Of a DNA stretch of 64,000 nucleotides, positions 40,240 to 51,510 are shown one piece after another. The position numbers were made by a program, and so were the translations under genes. Positions within the stretch are counted from its first letter, which is position 1; the number at the start of each line of letters is the position of its first letter. The notes beneath the pieces were generated by a model. That model ran no database searches and had not been told where the DNA came from. It saw only the letters and a program-made list of their open reading frames with translations. Origin of the DNA: Devosia faecipullorum (lineage in GTDB: Bacteria; Pseudomonadota; Alphaproteobacteria; Rhizobiales; Devosiaceae); the NCBI RefSeq assembly GCF_015158295.1, contig NZ_JACDXV010000001.1, positions 806,001-870,000 on the forward strand, given 5' to 3'.

Positions 40240-41523
40240 TCAGGCTCCGGCGCGGGCGATCCTGCGCCGCTCGTCACGGAACTCGACCGGGTCGAACGCC
40301 CTGTCGCCCTTGGCATCGCGAACCCGCGTCGGCAGGCCGATCCTGCCCAGCAGGTCGATGAACGGCACTGGCGGCAATTCCTCGACATTGGCCATGTGGT
40401 GGCAATCCCAATCGCCTTTGGCGATCAGCATGGCCGCGGCGATGGCAGGCACACCTGCGGTGTAGGAAATCGCCTGGCTATTGGTTTCGGCAAAGGCCGC
40501 CTCGTGGTCGGAAATGTTGTAGACCAGCAATTCAGTCTCGACCCCGTCGCGGACGCCCTTCACCAGGTCGCCGATAAAGGTGTTGCCGGTATAATCCGGC
40601 GCCAGCGACATCGGATCGGGCAGGACGGCCTTGACCACTTTGAGCGGCACCACTTCCAGCCCCTCGGCGGTCAGAACCGGCTTCTCGGACAGCAGCCCGA
40701 GATTGTTCAGCACCGTGAAGACATTGATATAGTGCTCGCCAAAGCCCATCCAGAAGCGGATGTCCGGCACGTCCAGATTGGCCGAGAGCGAGTGCACCTC
40801 GTCATGGCCGGTCAGATAGGTGGTATGCGTCCCCACGACCGGCAGATCGTCGGTGCGCTTGACCTCGAACATCTTGTTGGCGCGCCACTGGCTTTCCTGC
40901 CAGCTCCACACCGTTCCGGTAAATTCGCGGAAATTGATCTCGGGGTCGAAATTGGTCGCAAAATAGCGGCCATGGCTGCCGGCATTGACATCGATGATGT
41001 CAATGGAATCAATCCGGTCGAAATAGGCATTGGCGGCCAGCGCCGCATAGGCATTGACCACGCCCGGATCGAAGCCCGCGCCAAGCACGGCAGTCACGCC
41101 CTTGCGCTCGCATTCCTCGCGATGCTTCCATTCGTAATTGCCATACCAGGGCGGCGTTTCGCATACCTTGGTGGGGTCTTCATGGATGGCCGTGTCGATA
41201 TAGGCGACGCCCATGTCGATACAGGCGCGCAACACGCTCATATTGAGGAAGGCCGAACCGGCATTGAGGACGATCTGGCACTTGGTCTGACGGATCAGGG
41301 CCTTGGTGGCCTCGATATCCATGGCGTCGAGTTGATGGGCGGCCAGGATGCCCGGGCGCTTCAGCGCCTTTTTGTCGAGTATCGAGCCAATGATGGCCTC
41401 GCATTTCGACAGCGTGCGGGAGGCAATGTGAATGTCTCCGAGCACATCATTGTGCATTGCTGCCTTAAACGCAGCGACTTGCGCGACACCTCCGGCGCCG
41501 ATGATCAGCAGATTCTTTTTCAA
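40240..41523 (-). CDS. carboxynorspermidine synthase/dehydrogenase (saccharopine dehydrogenase family)
   Basis: This 427-residue NAD(P)H-dependent enzyme has an N-terminal Rossmann motif (LIIGAGGVAQVAAFKAA) and the saccharopine dehydrogenase fold. In the alternative spermidine pathway it condenses aspartate semialdehyde with a diamine to give carboxy(nor)spermidine. Other conserved-looking segments are VLGAGFDPGVVNAYA and SWQESQWRANKMFEV. The gene lies 44 bases downstream of the decarboxylase that acts next, and the pair defines the pathway. Family and partner agree, so the assignment is good; norspermidine versus spermidine cannot be told from sequence. Confidence 0.9.
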   Translation of the reverse strand: MKKNLLIIGAGGVAQVAAFKAAMHNDVLGDIHIASRTLSKCEAIIGSILDKKALKRPGILAAHQLDAMDIEATKALIRQTKCQIVLNAGSAFLNMSVLRACIDMGVAYIDTAIHEDPTKVCETPPWYGNYEWKHREECERKGVTAVLGAGFDPGVVNAYAALAANAYFDRIDSIDIIDVNAGSHGRYFATNFDPEINFREFTGTVWSWQESQWRANKMFEVKRTDDLPVVGTHTTYLTGHDEVHSLSANLDVPDIRFWMGFGEHYINVFTVLNNLGLLSEKPVLTAEGLEVVPLKVVKAVLPDPMSLAPDYTGNTFIGDLVKGVRDGVETELLVYNISDHEAAFAETNSQAISYTAGVPAIAAAMLIAKGDWDCHHMANVEELPPVPFIDLLGRIGLPTRVRDAKGDRAFDPVEFRDERRRIARAGA

Positions 41524-41567
41524 TTGGCACGAAACACCTTTTCAAGGGGTAACGGGATCAGCCTGTC

Positions 41568-42668
41568 CTAGGACAGACTGGCGACATAGTCGGCATACAC
41601 GAATTCTTTCACAAGATCGATTGTGCCGTTTTTCCTGGCTATGGCTATAGCGGGCATTGCCACACCATTGAACCAGTTTTTCTTCACCATCGTATATCCG
41701 CCGGCATTGAGCAGCGAGATCCGGCTGCCGATTTCCAGCTTTTCGGGGAAATCGAACGCGCCGAACACGTCGCCAGCCAGACAGGATTTACCAGCGATTT
41801 CATAATGATACGCCCCCTCGCTGGGTGCGACAGCCGCCGATTCCCGGTAAACGAGCAAATCCAGCATATGGGCCTCGACGGCACTGTCGACAATGGCGAT
41901 GGGTTTGCCGTTTTCCACAATGTCCAGCACCGACACTTCGAGCGTGGTCGTATCGGTCACGATCGTGTCACCGGGTTCGAGATAGACCTGAACCTCGAAT
42001 TTTTTGGCAAAAGCTTTTAGCCGCGCCGCCAGCGCGTCGATGTCATAGCCCGGCTTGGTAAAGTGAATACCCCCGCCCAGGCTCACCCAGTCGAGGCGCG
42101 CCAGCAAATCGCCGATCCGGCTCTCGATCTGGTCGAGCAGGGCGGAAAACGCCGCCACGGAATCATTTTCGCAATTGCAGTGCAGCATGAAGCCGGAAAC
42201 CCGGTCCATCACCTTCTCGACTTTGGCGCGGTCACTTTCGCCCAGCCGGCTGAACGGTCGCGCCGGGTCGGCCAAGTCGAAATGCGAATGGCTGACGCCG
42301 GGATTGACCCTCAGGCCCATGGGCAGGTGGCGGGCCTTGTCGCCAAACCGCTCCAACTGGCTCACCGAGTTGAAAATGATCTTGTCGGCATTGGCGATGG
42401 CTTCATCGATTTCGCCATCCGACCACGCCACCGAATAGGCATGGGTTTCGCCGCCGAACTTTTCCCGGCCCAGCTTCAATTCGTTGAGCGAGGAAGACGT
42501 GGTGCCGTCCATATGCGGCGCGATCTGCGCGAAAGTGGACCAGGTGGCAAAGCATTTGAGCGCCAGAAGGCACTTGGCGCCGGAAGCGGCACGCAAAAGG
42601 TCGACACGTTCGAGGTTTCGCGCCAGCGCATTTTCGTCGATCAGATAATAGGGGGTAGCCAGGGGCAT
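41568..42668 (-). CDS. nspC: carboxynorspermidine decarboxylase
   Basis: This PLP-dependent fold III decarboxylase completes spermidine synthesis by the carboxyspermidine route. The 366-residue protein has the PLP lysine in CLLALKCFATWS (Lys38), the LGGGIHFTKPGYD segment and EPGDTIV (PLP phosphate-binding and substrate residues), and the catalytic Cys region CLAGDVFG. The ATG at 42668 (MPLATPYYLID) has GGAG upstream; the frame stays open 43 codons farther up but without family features. It pairs with the dehydrogenase at 40240. Confidence 0.94.
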   Translation of the reverse strand: MPLATPYYLIDENALARNLERVDLLRAASGAKCLLALKCFATWSTFAQIAPHMDGTTSSSLNELKLGREKFGGETHAYSVAWSDGEIDEAIANADKIIFNSVSQLERFGDKARHLPMGLRVNPGVSHSHFDLADPARPFSRLGESDRAKVEKVMDRVSGFMLHCNCENDSVAAFSALLDQIESRIGDLLARLDWVSLGGGIHFTKPGYDIDALAARLKAFAKKFEVQVYLEPGDTIVTDTTTLEVSVLDIVENGKPIAIVDSAVEAHMLDLLVYRESAAVAPSEGAYHYEIAGKSCLAGDVFGAFDFPEKLEIGSRISLLNAGGYTMVKKNWFNGVAMPAIAIARKNGTIDLVKEFVYADYVASLS

Positions 42669-42793
42669 CGCGCCGCAACTCCAGGGAGGGTCTCCAGAAA
42701 AGTGCCGCTTTCGCGGCCTGGAAACTCGACCAACAAAAAGGGCCGCAAAGGCCCCAGCGTGAGCCCGCCGGTTGAAGACGGCGGAAAGCAAGG

Positions 42794-42813
42794 CCATCGT
42801 TTAGCGACGATGG
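42794..42813 (-). terminator. hairpin downstream of RNase P RNA
   Basis: CCATCGT (42794-42800) and ACGATGG (42807-42813) form a 7-bp stem with a 6-base loop. On the minus strand it is followed by CCTTGCTTTCC, a poor T-tract. It is a likely but weak terminator for rnpB. Confidence 0.5.
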
Positions 42814-42824
42814 ATGGGAGAAGT

Positions 42825-43215
<391 letters not shown>

Positions 43216-43240
43216 TATGTGCGCGAGCCGATTGCCGCCG

Positions 43241-43987
43241 TCAAGTGAGCAGCGGCTGCGGCTTGGGCCGGATGATCGCCTGATAGGCCAGATTGATGGC
43301 GGACATCTTGGCCGTCGCCATGTCGATCAGATCTTCCGGCACGCCCCTGGCGATCAACCGGTCGGGATGGTGCTCGGCCACCAGCAGGCGATAGACCCGT
43401 CGCACTTCCTCGGGCGGCGCATCGTGGGCAAGGCCGAGAACCTTATAGGGATCGACACCCGCTTCCAACACCACATGCTGGGAGGCTATCTGTTCGAACC
43501 TTGCCTCATCGAAGCCGAAAATCGCGCTGACCTCGCGCAGATAATCCAGTTCCGCTTCGTGCACGAGGCCATCGGCAGTGGCGATGAAAAACAGCCCGTC
43601 GAGCACGTGTTCAAGCGTCTCGGGGGTATCGGCGAAGAACCGCGCCACTTTGCGGGCATAGGCGTCGTAGCCGGCCACGTCCTGCTTGGCGAGGTTGAAG
43701 AGCTTTTCCACCTGCGGCGCATTGCCCTCGGCAATGTCGACACTGGCATTGAAAGCCCGCACTTCCGAGGCGGTCACCGCGCCGTCGGCAACCGCCATTT
43801 TGGCCGATAGCGCGATCAGCGCCAGCGTGAAGGCAGCCTCCCTTCCACCCGGAAGCCAGGTGTCGGGATCAAGAATATTGGCAATGCGTCCTGCAAGCCC
43901 GGTGCGGGCGGAAAACGAGCCGAGAAAGCGCGACAAATTCTGCCACACATCCCGGTTTTCTTCTGCCTTGCGCACGCAGCACAACAT
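43241..43987 (-). CDS. TerB-like and J-domain protein (DjlA-like co-chaperone)
   Basis: This 248-residue protein has an alpha-helical TerB/DjlA central domain (about 45-165, LALIALSAKMAVADGAVTASE, and a second acidic helix FFIATADGLVHEAE) and a C-terminal J domain (about 178-245, DPYKVLGLAHDAPPEEVRRVYR) with an intact HPD motif in EHHPDRL. It lacks the N-terminal membrane helix of enterobacterial DjlA. The HPD motif means it can stimulate an Hsp70 (DnaK). The start is uncertain: the ATG at 43987 follows AGAGG, but a GTG at 43948 would give a more typical N-terminus. It lies directly upstream of rnpB on the same strand. Confidence 0.88.
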   Translation of the reverse strand: MLCCVRKAEENRDVWQNLSRFLGSFSARTGLAGRIANILDPDTWLPGGREAAFTLALIALSAKMAVADGAVTASEVRAFNASVDIAEGNAPQVEKLFNLAKQDVAGYDAYARKVARFFADTPETLEHVLDGLFFIATADGLVHEAELDYLREVSAIFGFDEARFEQIASQHVVLEAGVDPYKVLGLAHDAPPEEVRRVYRLLVAEHHPDRLIARGVPEDLIDMATAKMSAINLAYQAIIRPKPQPLLT

Positions 43988-44068
43988 TTCGGACCTCTTC
44001 CAAATCAGCGAAAGACTAGCGCCTGCCGCCAGTCGGGTCCATGCCCCGACAAACATGGCCAACCTGCT

Positions 44069-44902
44069 CTATTGGCCGAATTGATAGTAATAGTAATCGT
44101 CATCATAGGCCGGAGGCAGTCGCCGATTGCCGCCATTGCCCGGCCCCTGGTCAAGCCAGAAGCCGCCCGGCTCATAATCGTTCGGCGCTGGAGCCGCCCT
44201 TTGCCCGCCGCGATTGGCCAGGAAATCGGACAATGGCCCGGTTTCCCAATCATCCAGATCCTGCGCGGTAGTGACCGGGCCCGCATCCTCGATGATCAGC
44301 GGCGGGTTAGCCGGCGCAATTGGCACGACCGGCGTTGCGGGAGCCGCCGCCACGCGCGGACGCTCCGAAACCGGGGTCGGGAATCCCGTCACCGCGCGCG
44401 GCATGGCGATCACGGGCCGCGTCGGCTGCGCTTCTGGCTGCGGCGCGGCATCGGCCTTCGGGACCGGGTTGGGAGCCGGTGCAGGCTCCGGAAGGGGTTG
44501 CGTCACTGACGGACGGGGCTGGGCATTGCCCGATGCAGGGGGCGTCGAACCACTGCCATTGCTGATATAGCTGGGAAGGGGTCGGCCCGATTGAAGATAG
44601 GAGTCGACCGCATCCCCCGCAGTCGCCGCCATATCTGCCGTCCGCGCCGGTTTAGCCTTGTCCGCAGGCTGCGCGGGCGGCACCGGACGAGGCTCAGGCC
44701 GTTCGACGGTCGGGGTCGGCAATGTGACAGCGCTTTCTGGCGCTTCCTGCACGATGGCGACCTGCGGCTCAGGCGCCGATGCGAACTGGCGGGCGATCAG
44801 ATCGGCAACGGGAACCGCGACAATCAGCGCGGCCCCGGCCCAGGCCAGTCCATTCACGATGCGGCGGCGATCTATCAGCATAGGCTTTTTCCGAGGGCTC
44901 AT
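44069..44902 (-). CDS. proline-rich single-pass membrane protein of unknown function
   Basis: The 277-residue protein has a short basic N-terminus (SPRKKP...IDRRR), one membrane helix (about 17-36, GLAWAGAALIVAVPVADLIA) and a long Pro/Ala/Thr-rich periplasmic region. Segments such as PEPRPVPPAQP and PEPAPAPNPVP could span the periplasm. It ends in a Tyr-rich tail (DDDYYYYQFGQ). I recognise no family. Two later or earlier in-frame starts exist (45001 and 44881); 44902 gives the best topology. It lies between metF and the TerB/J-domain gene. Confidence 0.72.
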   Translation of the reverse strand: MSPRKKPMLIDRRRIVNGLAWAGAALIVAVPVADLIARQFASAPEPQVAIVQEAPESAVTLPTPTVERPEPRPVPPAQPADKAKPARTADMAATAGDAVDSYLQSGRPLPSYISNGSGSTPPASGNAQPRPSVTQPLPEPAPAPNPVPKADAAPQPEAQPTRPVIAMPRAVTGFPTPVSERPRVAAAPATPVVPIAPANPPLIIEDAGPVTTAQDLDDWETGPLSDFLANRGGQRAAPAPNDYEPGGFWLDQGPGNGGNRRLPPAYDDDYYYYQFGQ

Positions 44903-44946
44903 GCCCAGAGGGGGAACATGCCCTTGTTCATGGCCAGAATATGGAA

Positions 44947-44971
44947 GGGCGGGAATCTCATCATCCCGCCC
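44947..44971 (-). terminator. hairpin after metF
   Basis: GGGCGGGA (44947-44954) and TCCCGCCC (44964-44971) form an 8-bp GC-rich stem with a 9-base loop. On the minus strand TTCCATATT follows, not a clean T-run, so terminator function is uncertain. It lies between the metF stop and the next start. Confidence 0.4.
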
Positions 44972-45012
44972 TATGCCTGAACCGGCGATGAACCAGCCCA
45001 CCGGAGGCTGAT

Positions 45013-45906
45013 CTAGGCTCGCCGCCCGAGCAGTCGCGCCAGCGCCAGCACCAGATTGGAGCGGTTGAGCGTATAGAAATGGAACTCCGTCACGCCCTCA
45101 TCCAGCAATTCGGTGACCTGTTCGGCCGCGACGGCGGCGGCAACCAGCGCATGGGTTTCGGGATCGTCTTCCAGCCCTTCGAACCGCTCCGCCAGCCAAT
45201 CCGGGATCGAGGCGCCGCACCGGGCGGCAAAACCGGAGATCTGCTTGAAGGAATGGATCGGCTGAATGCCGGGCACGATCGGCGCCGTCACCCCCGCCTT
45301 GCGGGCACGCTCGAGGTAACGCAGGTAATCGCCATTGGAGAAAAACATCTGCGTGATGGCGCGATCGGCCCCCGCATCAAGCTTGCGCTTCAAATTGTCG
45401 ATATCGGCGTCCCAATCCGCGCTTTGCGGATGCTTTTCGGGATAGGCGGCCACCGAAATATCGAAATCCCCAATGCGCCTTATGCCCGCCACCAGATCGG
45501 CGGCATTCTGATAGCCATCGGGATGCGGCGTGAATTTCTGCCCCACGCCTTCTGGCGGATCGCCCCGCAGCGCCACGATGCTGCCGACGCCCGCCGCCTG
45601 GTAGAGGCGCACCACGTCATCGACCTCGGCCTTGGTCGCGCCAACGCAGGTCAGGTGGGCAGCAGCCGGAACGCCGGTATCGGCCTTGATGCGGCTGACC
45701 ATGCGCAGGGTGCGCTCGCGCGTCGATCCGCCCGCGCCATAGGTCACCGAGACAAAGCGGGGATGGAGCGGAGCGAGCTTGTGAATGCTGTCCCAGAACC
45801 GCTCTTCCATCACATCCGTCTTGGGCGGAAAGAATTCGAAGGACAATTGCAGGTCCGGGCGCTGGTCGGCCGTCTGGCGGCTGGCGCGGAGATTGTCGTC
45901 AAGCAT
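45013..45906 (-). CDS. metF: methylenetetrahydrofolate reductase
   Basis: MetF reduces 5,10-methylene-THF to 5-methyl-THF for methionine synthesis. The 297-residue FAD-dependent TIM barrel shows SFEFFPPKTD, VSVTYGAGGSTRERT (flavin/folate site), LRGDPPEG, the AITQMFFSNGDYLRYLERAR segment and VPGIQPI. Length is normal. It starts five bases after the ArsR-methyltransferase regulator gene, so the pair is an operon; the operator at 46881-46904 should control both. Confidence 0.96.
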   Translation of the reverse strand: MLDDNLRASRQTADQRPDLQLSFEFFPPKTDVMEERFWDSIHKLAPLHPRFVSVTYGAGGSTRERTLRMVSRIKADTGVPAAAHLTCVGATKAEVDDVVRLYQAAGVGSIVALRGDPPEGVGQKFTPHPDGYQNAADLVAGIRRIGDFDISVAAYPEKHPQSADWDADIDNLKRKLDAGADRAITQMFFSNGDYLRYLERARKAGVTAPIVPGIQPIHSFKQISGFAARCGASIPDWLAERFEGLEDDPETHALVAAAVAAEQVTELLDEGVTEFHFYTLNRSNLVLALARLLGRRA

Positions 45907-45911
45907 ATCGT

Positions 45912-46871
45912 CTAGTCCGTTCTATAGCGGTCGCCGAGATGCCAGAGGCATACCGTCAGGCCGCGATCCTTCGTGTCACTGGGAAAGGCGCGCATGGACA
46001 GGACATCGAGCCCCGCCGATGACGCCCAGCCATTCATCTGTTCCGGCGACAGGCCGAGCCGGCGATGGGCATGCTCGCTGCGCAAAAATTCGAGATCGTG
46101 AGGCGCGAAATCAACGATGAGGATTTCCCCGCCCGGTTTCAGCAAAAGGCGCGCCTGCGCCAGCATGCGGCCCGGATCGTCGAAATAATGCAGAACCTGA
46201 TGGATGACGATGACGTCAGCCGGACCGATCGCCGGATCGAGTGCGGCAATGTCGCCCAGCCGCACCTGCGCATGCGTCACGCCAGCGGCGGCAAGTCGCG
46301 AACGGGCCACGGCCAGCATTTCCCGGCTGGAATCGATCCCGATGCCATGCCGATAGGCCGGAGCCAGAACCTCCAGGATGCGCCCCGTGCCGGTTCCCAG
46401 ATCGATCAGCAGATCGACGCTGCGCCCGCCCAATTGCGCCAGAACGGCCGCCTCCACCGCCCCCTCGGGCACATGCAGGGTCTTGAGCAAATCCCAGCTT
46501 TCCGCAACCTTGGCAAAATAATCCGCCGCCAAAGCCTGCTGCGCTTGCCGAATCTCGACCTGCCGCGCCCGGTCGCGCACGCGCTCGGCATCGTGCTGGT
46601 CGACACGCGCCGTCAGCCAGCGGGCGAGATCGGCCCCCTGCCCGGCCGGCGCCAGTCGATAATAGGCCCAGGCGCCCTCGGCGTGGCGCTCCACCAGCCC
46701 GGCATCCGCCAGCAATTTCAGGTGTCGGGACACGCGCGGCTGGCTCTGATCGAGGATTTCCGTGAGATCCTTGACCGAGTGGTCGCCGTCGGCGAGAAGC
46801 GCGAGCAGACGAAGCCGCGTGCTTTCGCCCGCGGCTTTCAACACTCCGACGAATTTGTTCAAGCTGCCCAT
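45912..46871 (-). CDS. ArsR-family regulator fused to a SAM-dependent methyltransferase
   Basis: The 319-residue protein has an N-terminal winged-helix ArsR domain (about 5-95) with recognition helix SQPRVSRHLKLLADAGLVERHAEG, joined to a class I methyltransferase domain (about 130-315). The latter has SAM motif LLIDLGTGTGRILEVLA, the acidic IDSSREML and LGDIAAL. It lacks the Cys metal box ELCVCDL of arsenic sensors, so it is unlikely to sense metals. SAM or SAH is a logical ligand, since the next gene is metF. ArsR-type regulators of the SAH/methionine cycle (SahR group) are known. The ATG at 46871 sits 9 bases downstream of a near-perfect inverted repeat that is its probable operator. Confidence 0.93.
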   Translation of the reverse strand: MGSLNKFVGVLKAAGESTRLRLLALLADGDHSVKDLTEILDQSQPRVSRHLKLLADAGLVERHAEGAWAYYRLAPAGQGADLARWLTARVDQHDAERVRDRARQVEIRQAQQALAADYFAKVAESWDLLKTLHVPEGAVEAAVLAQLGGRSVDLLIDLGTGTGRILEVLAPAYRHGIGIDSSREMLAVARSRLAAAGVTHAQVRLGDIAALDPAIGPADVIVIHQVLHYFDDPGRMLAQARLLLKPGGEILIVDFAPHDLEFLRSEHAHRRLGLSPEQMNGWASSAGLDVLSMRAFPSDTKDRGLTVCLWHLGDRYRTD

Positions 46872-46880
46872 GACGCCCTC

Positions 46881-46904
46881 GGATATAAAGATGTCTTTAT
46901 ATCC
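46881..46904. promoter_or_regulatory. operator-like inverted repeat before the ArsR-metF operon
   Basis: GGATATAAAGA at 46881-46891 and TCTTTATATCC at 46894-46904 are exact reverse complements, with two bases between. The symmetric site contains TATAAA in both halves, so one half could be the -10 element of the operon promoter. Placement just before the start codon fits repressor-type autoregulation by the ArsR domain encoded immediately downstream. Its likeness to SahR-type sites is a recollection of the general pattern and was not checked. Confidence 0.82.
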
Positions 46905-46949
46905 AGAATGGAGTTGAGGTCCAGCCCGTTTTTGGGTGATCGAATGCCT

Positions 46950-48089
46950 TCAGGCGCTCTGTCGATCTTCGGTCACGGCGCGCTTGCGGAAAGAGTGCGC
47001 GCGCCACAATTCAAAGATGTTGCGGGCATCGTCACCATCCAGCGCTTCGAACCGCGATAGCACCATGCGCTTGTCGGCTTCGCTCGGCAGGTCACGCCAG
47101 GGTAAAGTGGCGACGATGGCCTCGAATAGCGACGGGCTGAGCCGGGCCGCGCGCAGGGCGACAGTGACCGCAACATAATCCTGGCTGGCCAGCCATTTCA
47201 CCACCACTTCGGGAGAAACGCTGAGGATCACTCCCATGGCCGCCGCCGCATGGTGCCCATAGCCGAAGCGGGCAAAACGGGCCAGCGCACGATCATCGAG
47301 TTGCTTGCGGTCGGCCAGGCCCTTGACCTGATTATAGGCGACCTTCCACTCCTGCGCATTGAAGCCGGCGCGGTTGCGGATGCGATTGTAGACGACGGTA
47401 TTGACCTTGCCGGCAGCAACCGGGTCGAAGCGGCGCTCCACCTCGCCCAGCGATTCCAGCACCTTGCCGGCAACCTCATCGATCTCGCCGCGCAGTGACT
47501 TCCAGTCGATATCGGTGCGGCCGCGCAGGTCGGCGGCGATTTCGGCATCCCGGGTGGCGCGTTCCACCAGCTTTTCCAGCGTCGCGCGGTCGAGTTCGGC
47601 GCGATTATTGCGCACCAGTCGCACCACCGAGGCGGTTTCGCCATGCTCGACAATCGCTTCGCCCACGCGCTCATTGAGCCCGGCACGACCGGCAATGGCC
47701 AGGCGATGGCCTTCCGATTGCTTGGCGATGATGTCGATGAGATCGTCGTCGCTGAGCACGCTGGAAAATTCCAGCAGCGGCCGGGCGACTTCGATGTCGT
47801 CATTGGCCAGCTTCAGCACCACCGTGCCCGGAACCCGCTCCAGCGGGGCCAGCAGCTTGGCGACGTGAGCCCGCGCTTCGACCTCAACCAGTTCGGCGAG
47901 CTGACACAGCACCTCGTCATATTGGGCGACCTGTTCGTCGTCGCAGCGATCGGAGACGAAACTGAACAATTGCGCCATATTCCGAAACAATTGCTCGCGT
48001 TCGGACTGGTTGTCCTCGCCATTGAGCACACGGAAATTGGCGAATGCCCGGTGGCCTTCATCCAGTTCGGTCATCGCATCGCTCATCAT
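46950..48089 (-). CDS. DUF2336 domain protein
   Basis: This 379-residue, fully soluble and mostly helical protein shows the DUF2336 pattern, a HEAT/armadillo-like repeat family common in alphaproteobacteria (for example LLEFSSVLSDDDLIDIIAKQSEGHRLAIAGR, given in parts, and ELDRATLEKLVERATRD). The function is unknown; it may be a scaffold. The start follows CGGGAGAACG; ATG at 48089 and ATG at 48086 are both possible. The stop is 78 bases from the ArsR gene start, so the two are probably separately transcribed. Confidence 0.85.
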   Translation of the reverse strand: MMSDAMTELDEGHRAFANFRVLNGEDNQSEREQLFRNMAQLFSFVSDRCDDEQVAQYDEVLCQLAELVEVEARAHVAKLLAPLERVPGTVVLKLANDDIEVARPLLEFSSVLSDDDLIDIIAKQSEGHRLAIAGRAGLNERVGEAIVEHGETASVVRLVRNNRAELDRATLEKLVERATRDAEIAADLRGRTDIDWKSLRGEIDEVAGKVLESLGEVERRFDPVAAGKVNTVVYNRIRNRAGFNAQEWKVAYNQVKGLADRKQLDDRALARFARFGYGHHAAAAMGVILSVSPEVVVKWLASQDYVAVTVALRAARLSPSLFEAIVATLPWRDLPSEADKRMVLSRFEALDGDDARNIFELWRAHSFRKRAVTEDRQSA

Positions 48090-48228
48090 CGTTCTCCCGG
48101 CTTCTGCCGTATATTCCTCCGCCACAATGATGCCGACCTGCTTGCGCGCCCTGAAGGCGGAAGCAGCGATTTTATTCAAATTGTATCTTTCTCTGTTCCG
48201 AAGCCCGTCAATGGCCAGCACAGCTCCG

Positions 48229-48263
48229 GAAAACGCAAAAGGCCCCGGATCGCTCCGGGGCCT
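48229..48263 (-). terminator. katG: Rho-independent terminator of katG
   Basis: A 10-bp GC-rich stem (AGGCCCCGGA at 48240-48249 with TCCGGGGCCT at 48254-48263) around a 4-base loop is followed on the minus strand by TTTTGCGTTTT. It lies 21 bases after the katG stop. Confidence 0.93.
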
Positions 48264-48284
48264 CTCTTCTGGTCAATGGCGCGA

Positions 48285-50519
<2,235 letters not shown>

Positions 50520-50527
50520 TTAGGCAA

Positions 50528-50551
50528 ATCGATTAAACTTGGCATATCGAT
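50528..50551. promoter_or_regulatory. possible OxyR site in the katG-oxyR intergenic region
   Basis: Two ATCGAT hexamers (50528-50533 and 50546-50551) spaced 18 bases apart sit inside AAATCGATTAAAC and GCATATCGATAGG in the 97-base divergent region. The second overlaps the oxyR ribosome-binding site. The pair suits a LysR-type regulator that binds two turns of DNA, but it is only a candidate. Confidence 0.4.
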
Positions 50552-50565
50552 AGGAAAAAATTATT

Positions 50566-51510
50566 GTGCAGATATCCCTCAAGCAGATGCGTTATGCCGT
50601 GGCATTGGCCAAGGCCGGCCATTTCGGCAAGGCAGCAGAAATCTGCGCCATCTCGCAGCCGGCGCTGTCACAACAGATCCTGATGCTCGAAGCCCATTGC
50701 GGCGCAGCCCTGTTCGACCGGCTCAAAAGCGGCGTGCGTCTCACCCCGTTCGGGCGGGATTTCCTCGATCTGGCGCATGAAGCCATCCGCAGTGCCGATG
50801 CGCTGGAAGGCTTTGTCCTCAGTCATGGCGGCAAGCCCAAGCATCCGCTGCGCTTCGGCCTCATCCCCACCGTCGCGCCCTATCTGCTGCCGACGATTTT
50901 TCCGGCGCTGACGCGCAAGCTGCCCGAACTGAACTTCACCATCAGTGAAAACCGCACCGAGGCGCTGTTGTCCGGCCTGCATGAAGGCAGTCTCGACATC
51001 GCGCTGATCGCCACCGACCTGCCCAGCAGCGGGCCGAAATTGGTCAGCGCGCCGCTTTTCGACGATCCATTCGTGCTGGCTACGGCCAGCCATGAACGCA
51101 GCGCTGAACCCCTGTCCCTGGCCAATCTCTCGCCGGACCGCATCCTGCTTCTGGATGAAGGCCATTGCTTCCGCGACCAGACCATCTCGGCCTGCCGGCT
51201 CGACCCGGAGCGCAACGCCCGCACATTCGCCGCGACTTCGCTGTCCACCATCGTGGAATTCGTCGCCAATGGGCAGGGCGTGACGCTGCTGCCTCAGATC
51301 GCCTTGCAGAAGGAAGCCAGGGATCCGCGCATTGCCGTCCACCGGCTGAACGAGCCAGGCGCCGGGCGGCAATTGCGGCTGGTCTGGCGCGAAGCAACGC
51401 CATTCGGCGCGACCTTCGCCCAGATCGCGGCGATCATCCGCGACGCAGGGAAGTCAGGCCAGCCGCGCGCGCCGCTGGCGGAAACTGTCATAGCTGAACA
51501 CGACCAATGA
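50566..51510 (+). CDS. oxyR: hydrogen peroxide-sensing regulator OxyR (LysR family)
   Basis: OxyR senses peroxide through an intramolecular disulfide and activates defence genes. The 314-residue protein has a LysR helix-turn-helix (KAAEICAISQPALSQQI) and an effector domain with the two redox cysteines in LDEGHCFRDQTISAC (Cys201 and Cys210, matching Cys199/Cys208 of E. coli). The start is a GTG at 50566 with AGGA 10 bases upstream. It is divergent from katG, its expected target. Its last 57 bases overlap the 3' end of the rarD-like gene on the other strand. Confidence 0.95.
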   Translation: MQISLKQMRYAVALAKAGHFGKAAEICAISQPALSQQILMLEAHCGAALFDRLKSGVRLTPFGRDFLDLAHEAIRSADALEGFVLSHGGKPKHPLRFGLIPTVAPYLLPTIFPALTRKLPELNFTISENRTEALLSGLHEGSLDIALIATDLPSSGPKLVSAPLFDDPFVLATASHERSAEPLSLANLSPDRILLLDEGHCFRDQTISACRLDPERNARTFAATSLSTIVEFVANGQGVTLLPQIALQKEARDPRIAVHRLNEPGAGRQLRLVWREATPFGATFAQIAAIIRDAGKSGQPRAPLAETVIAEHDQ

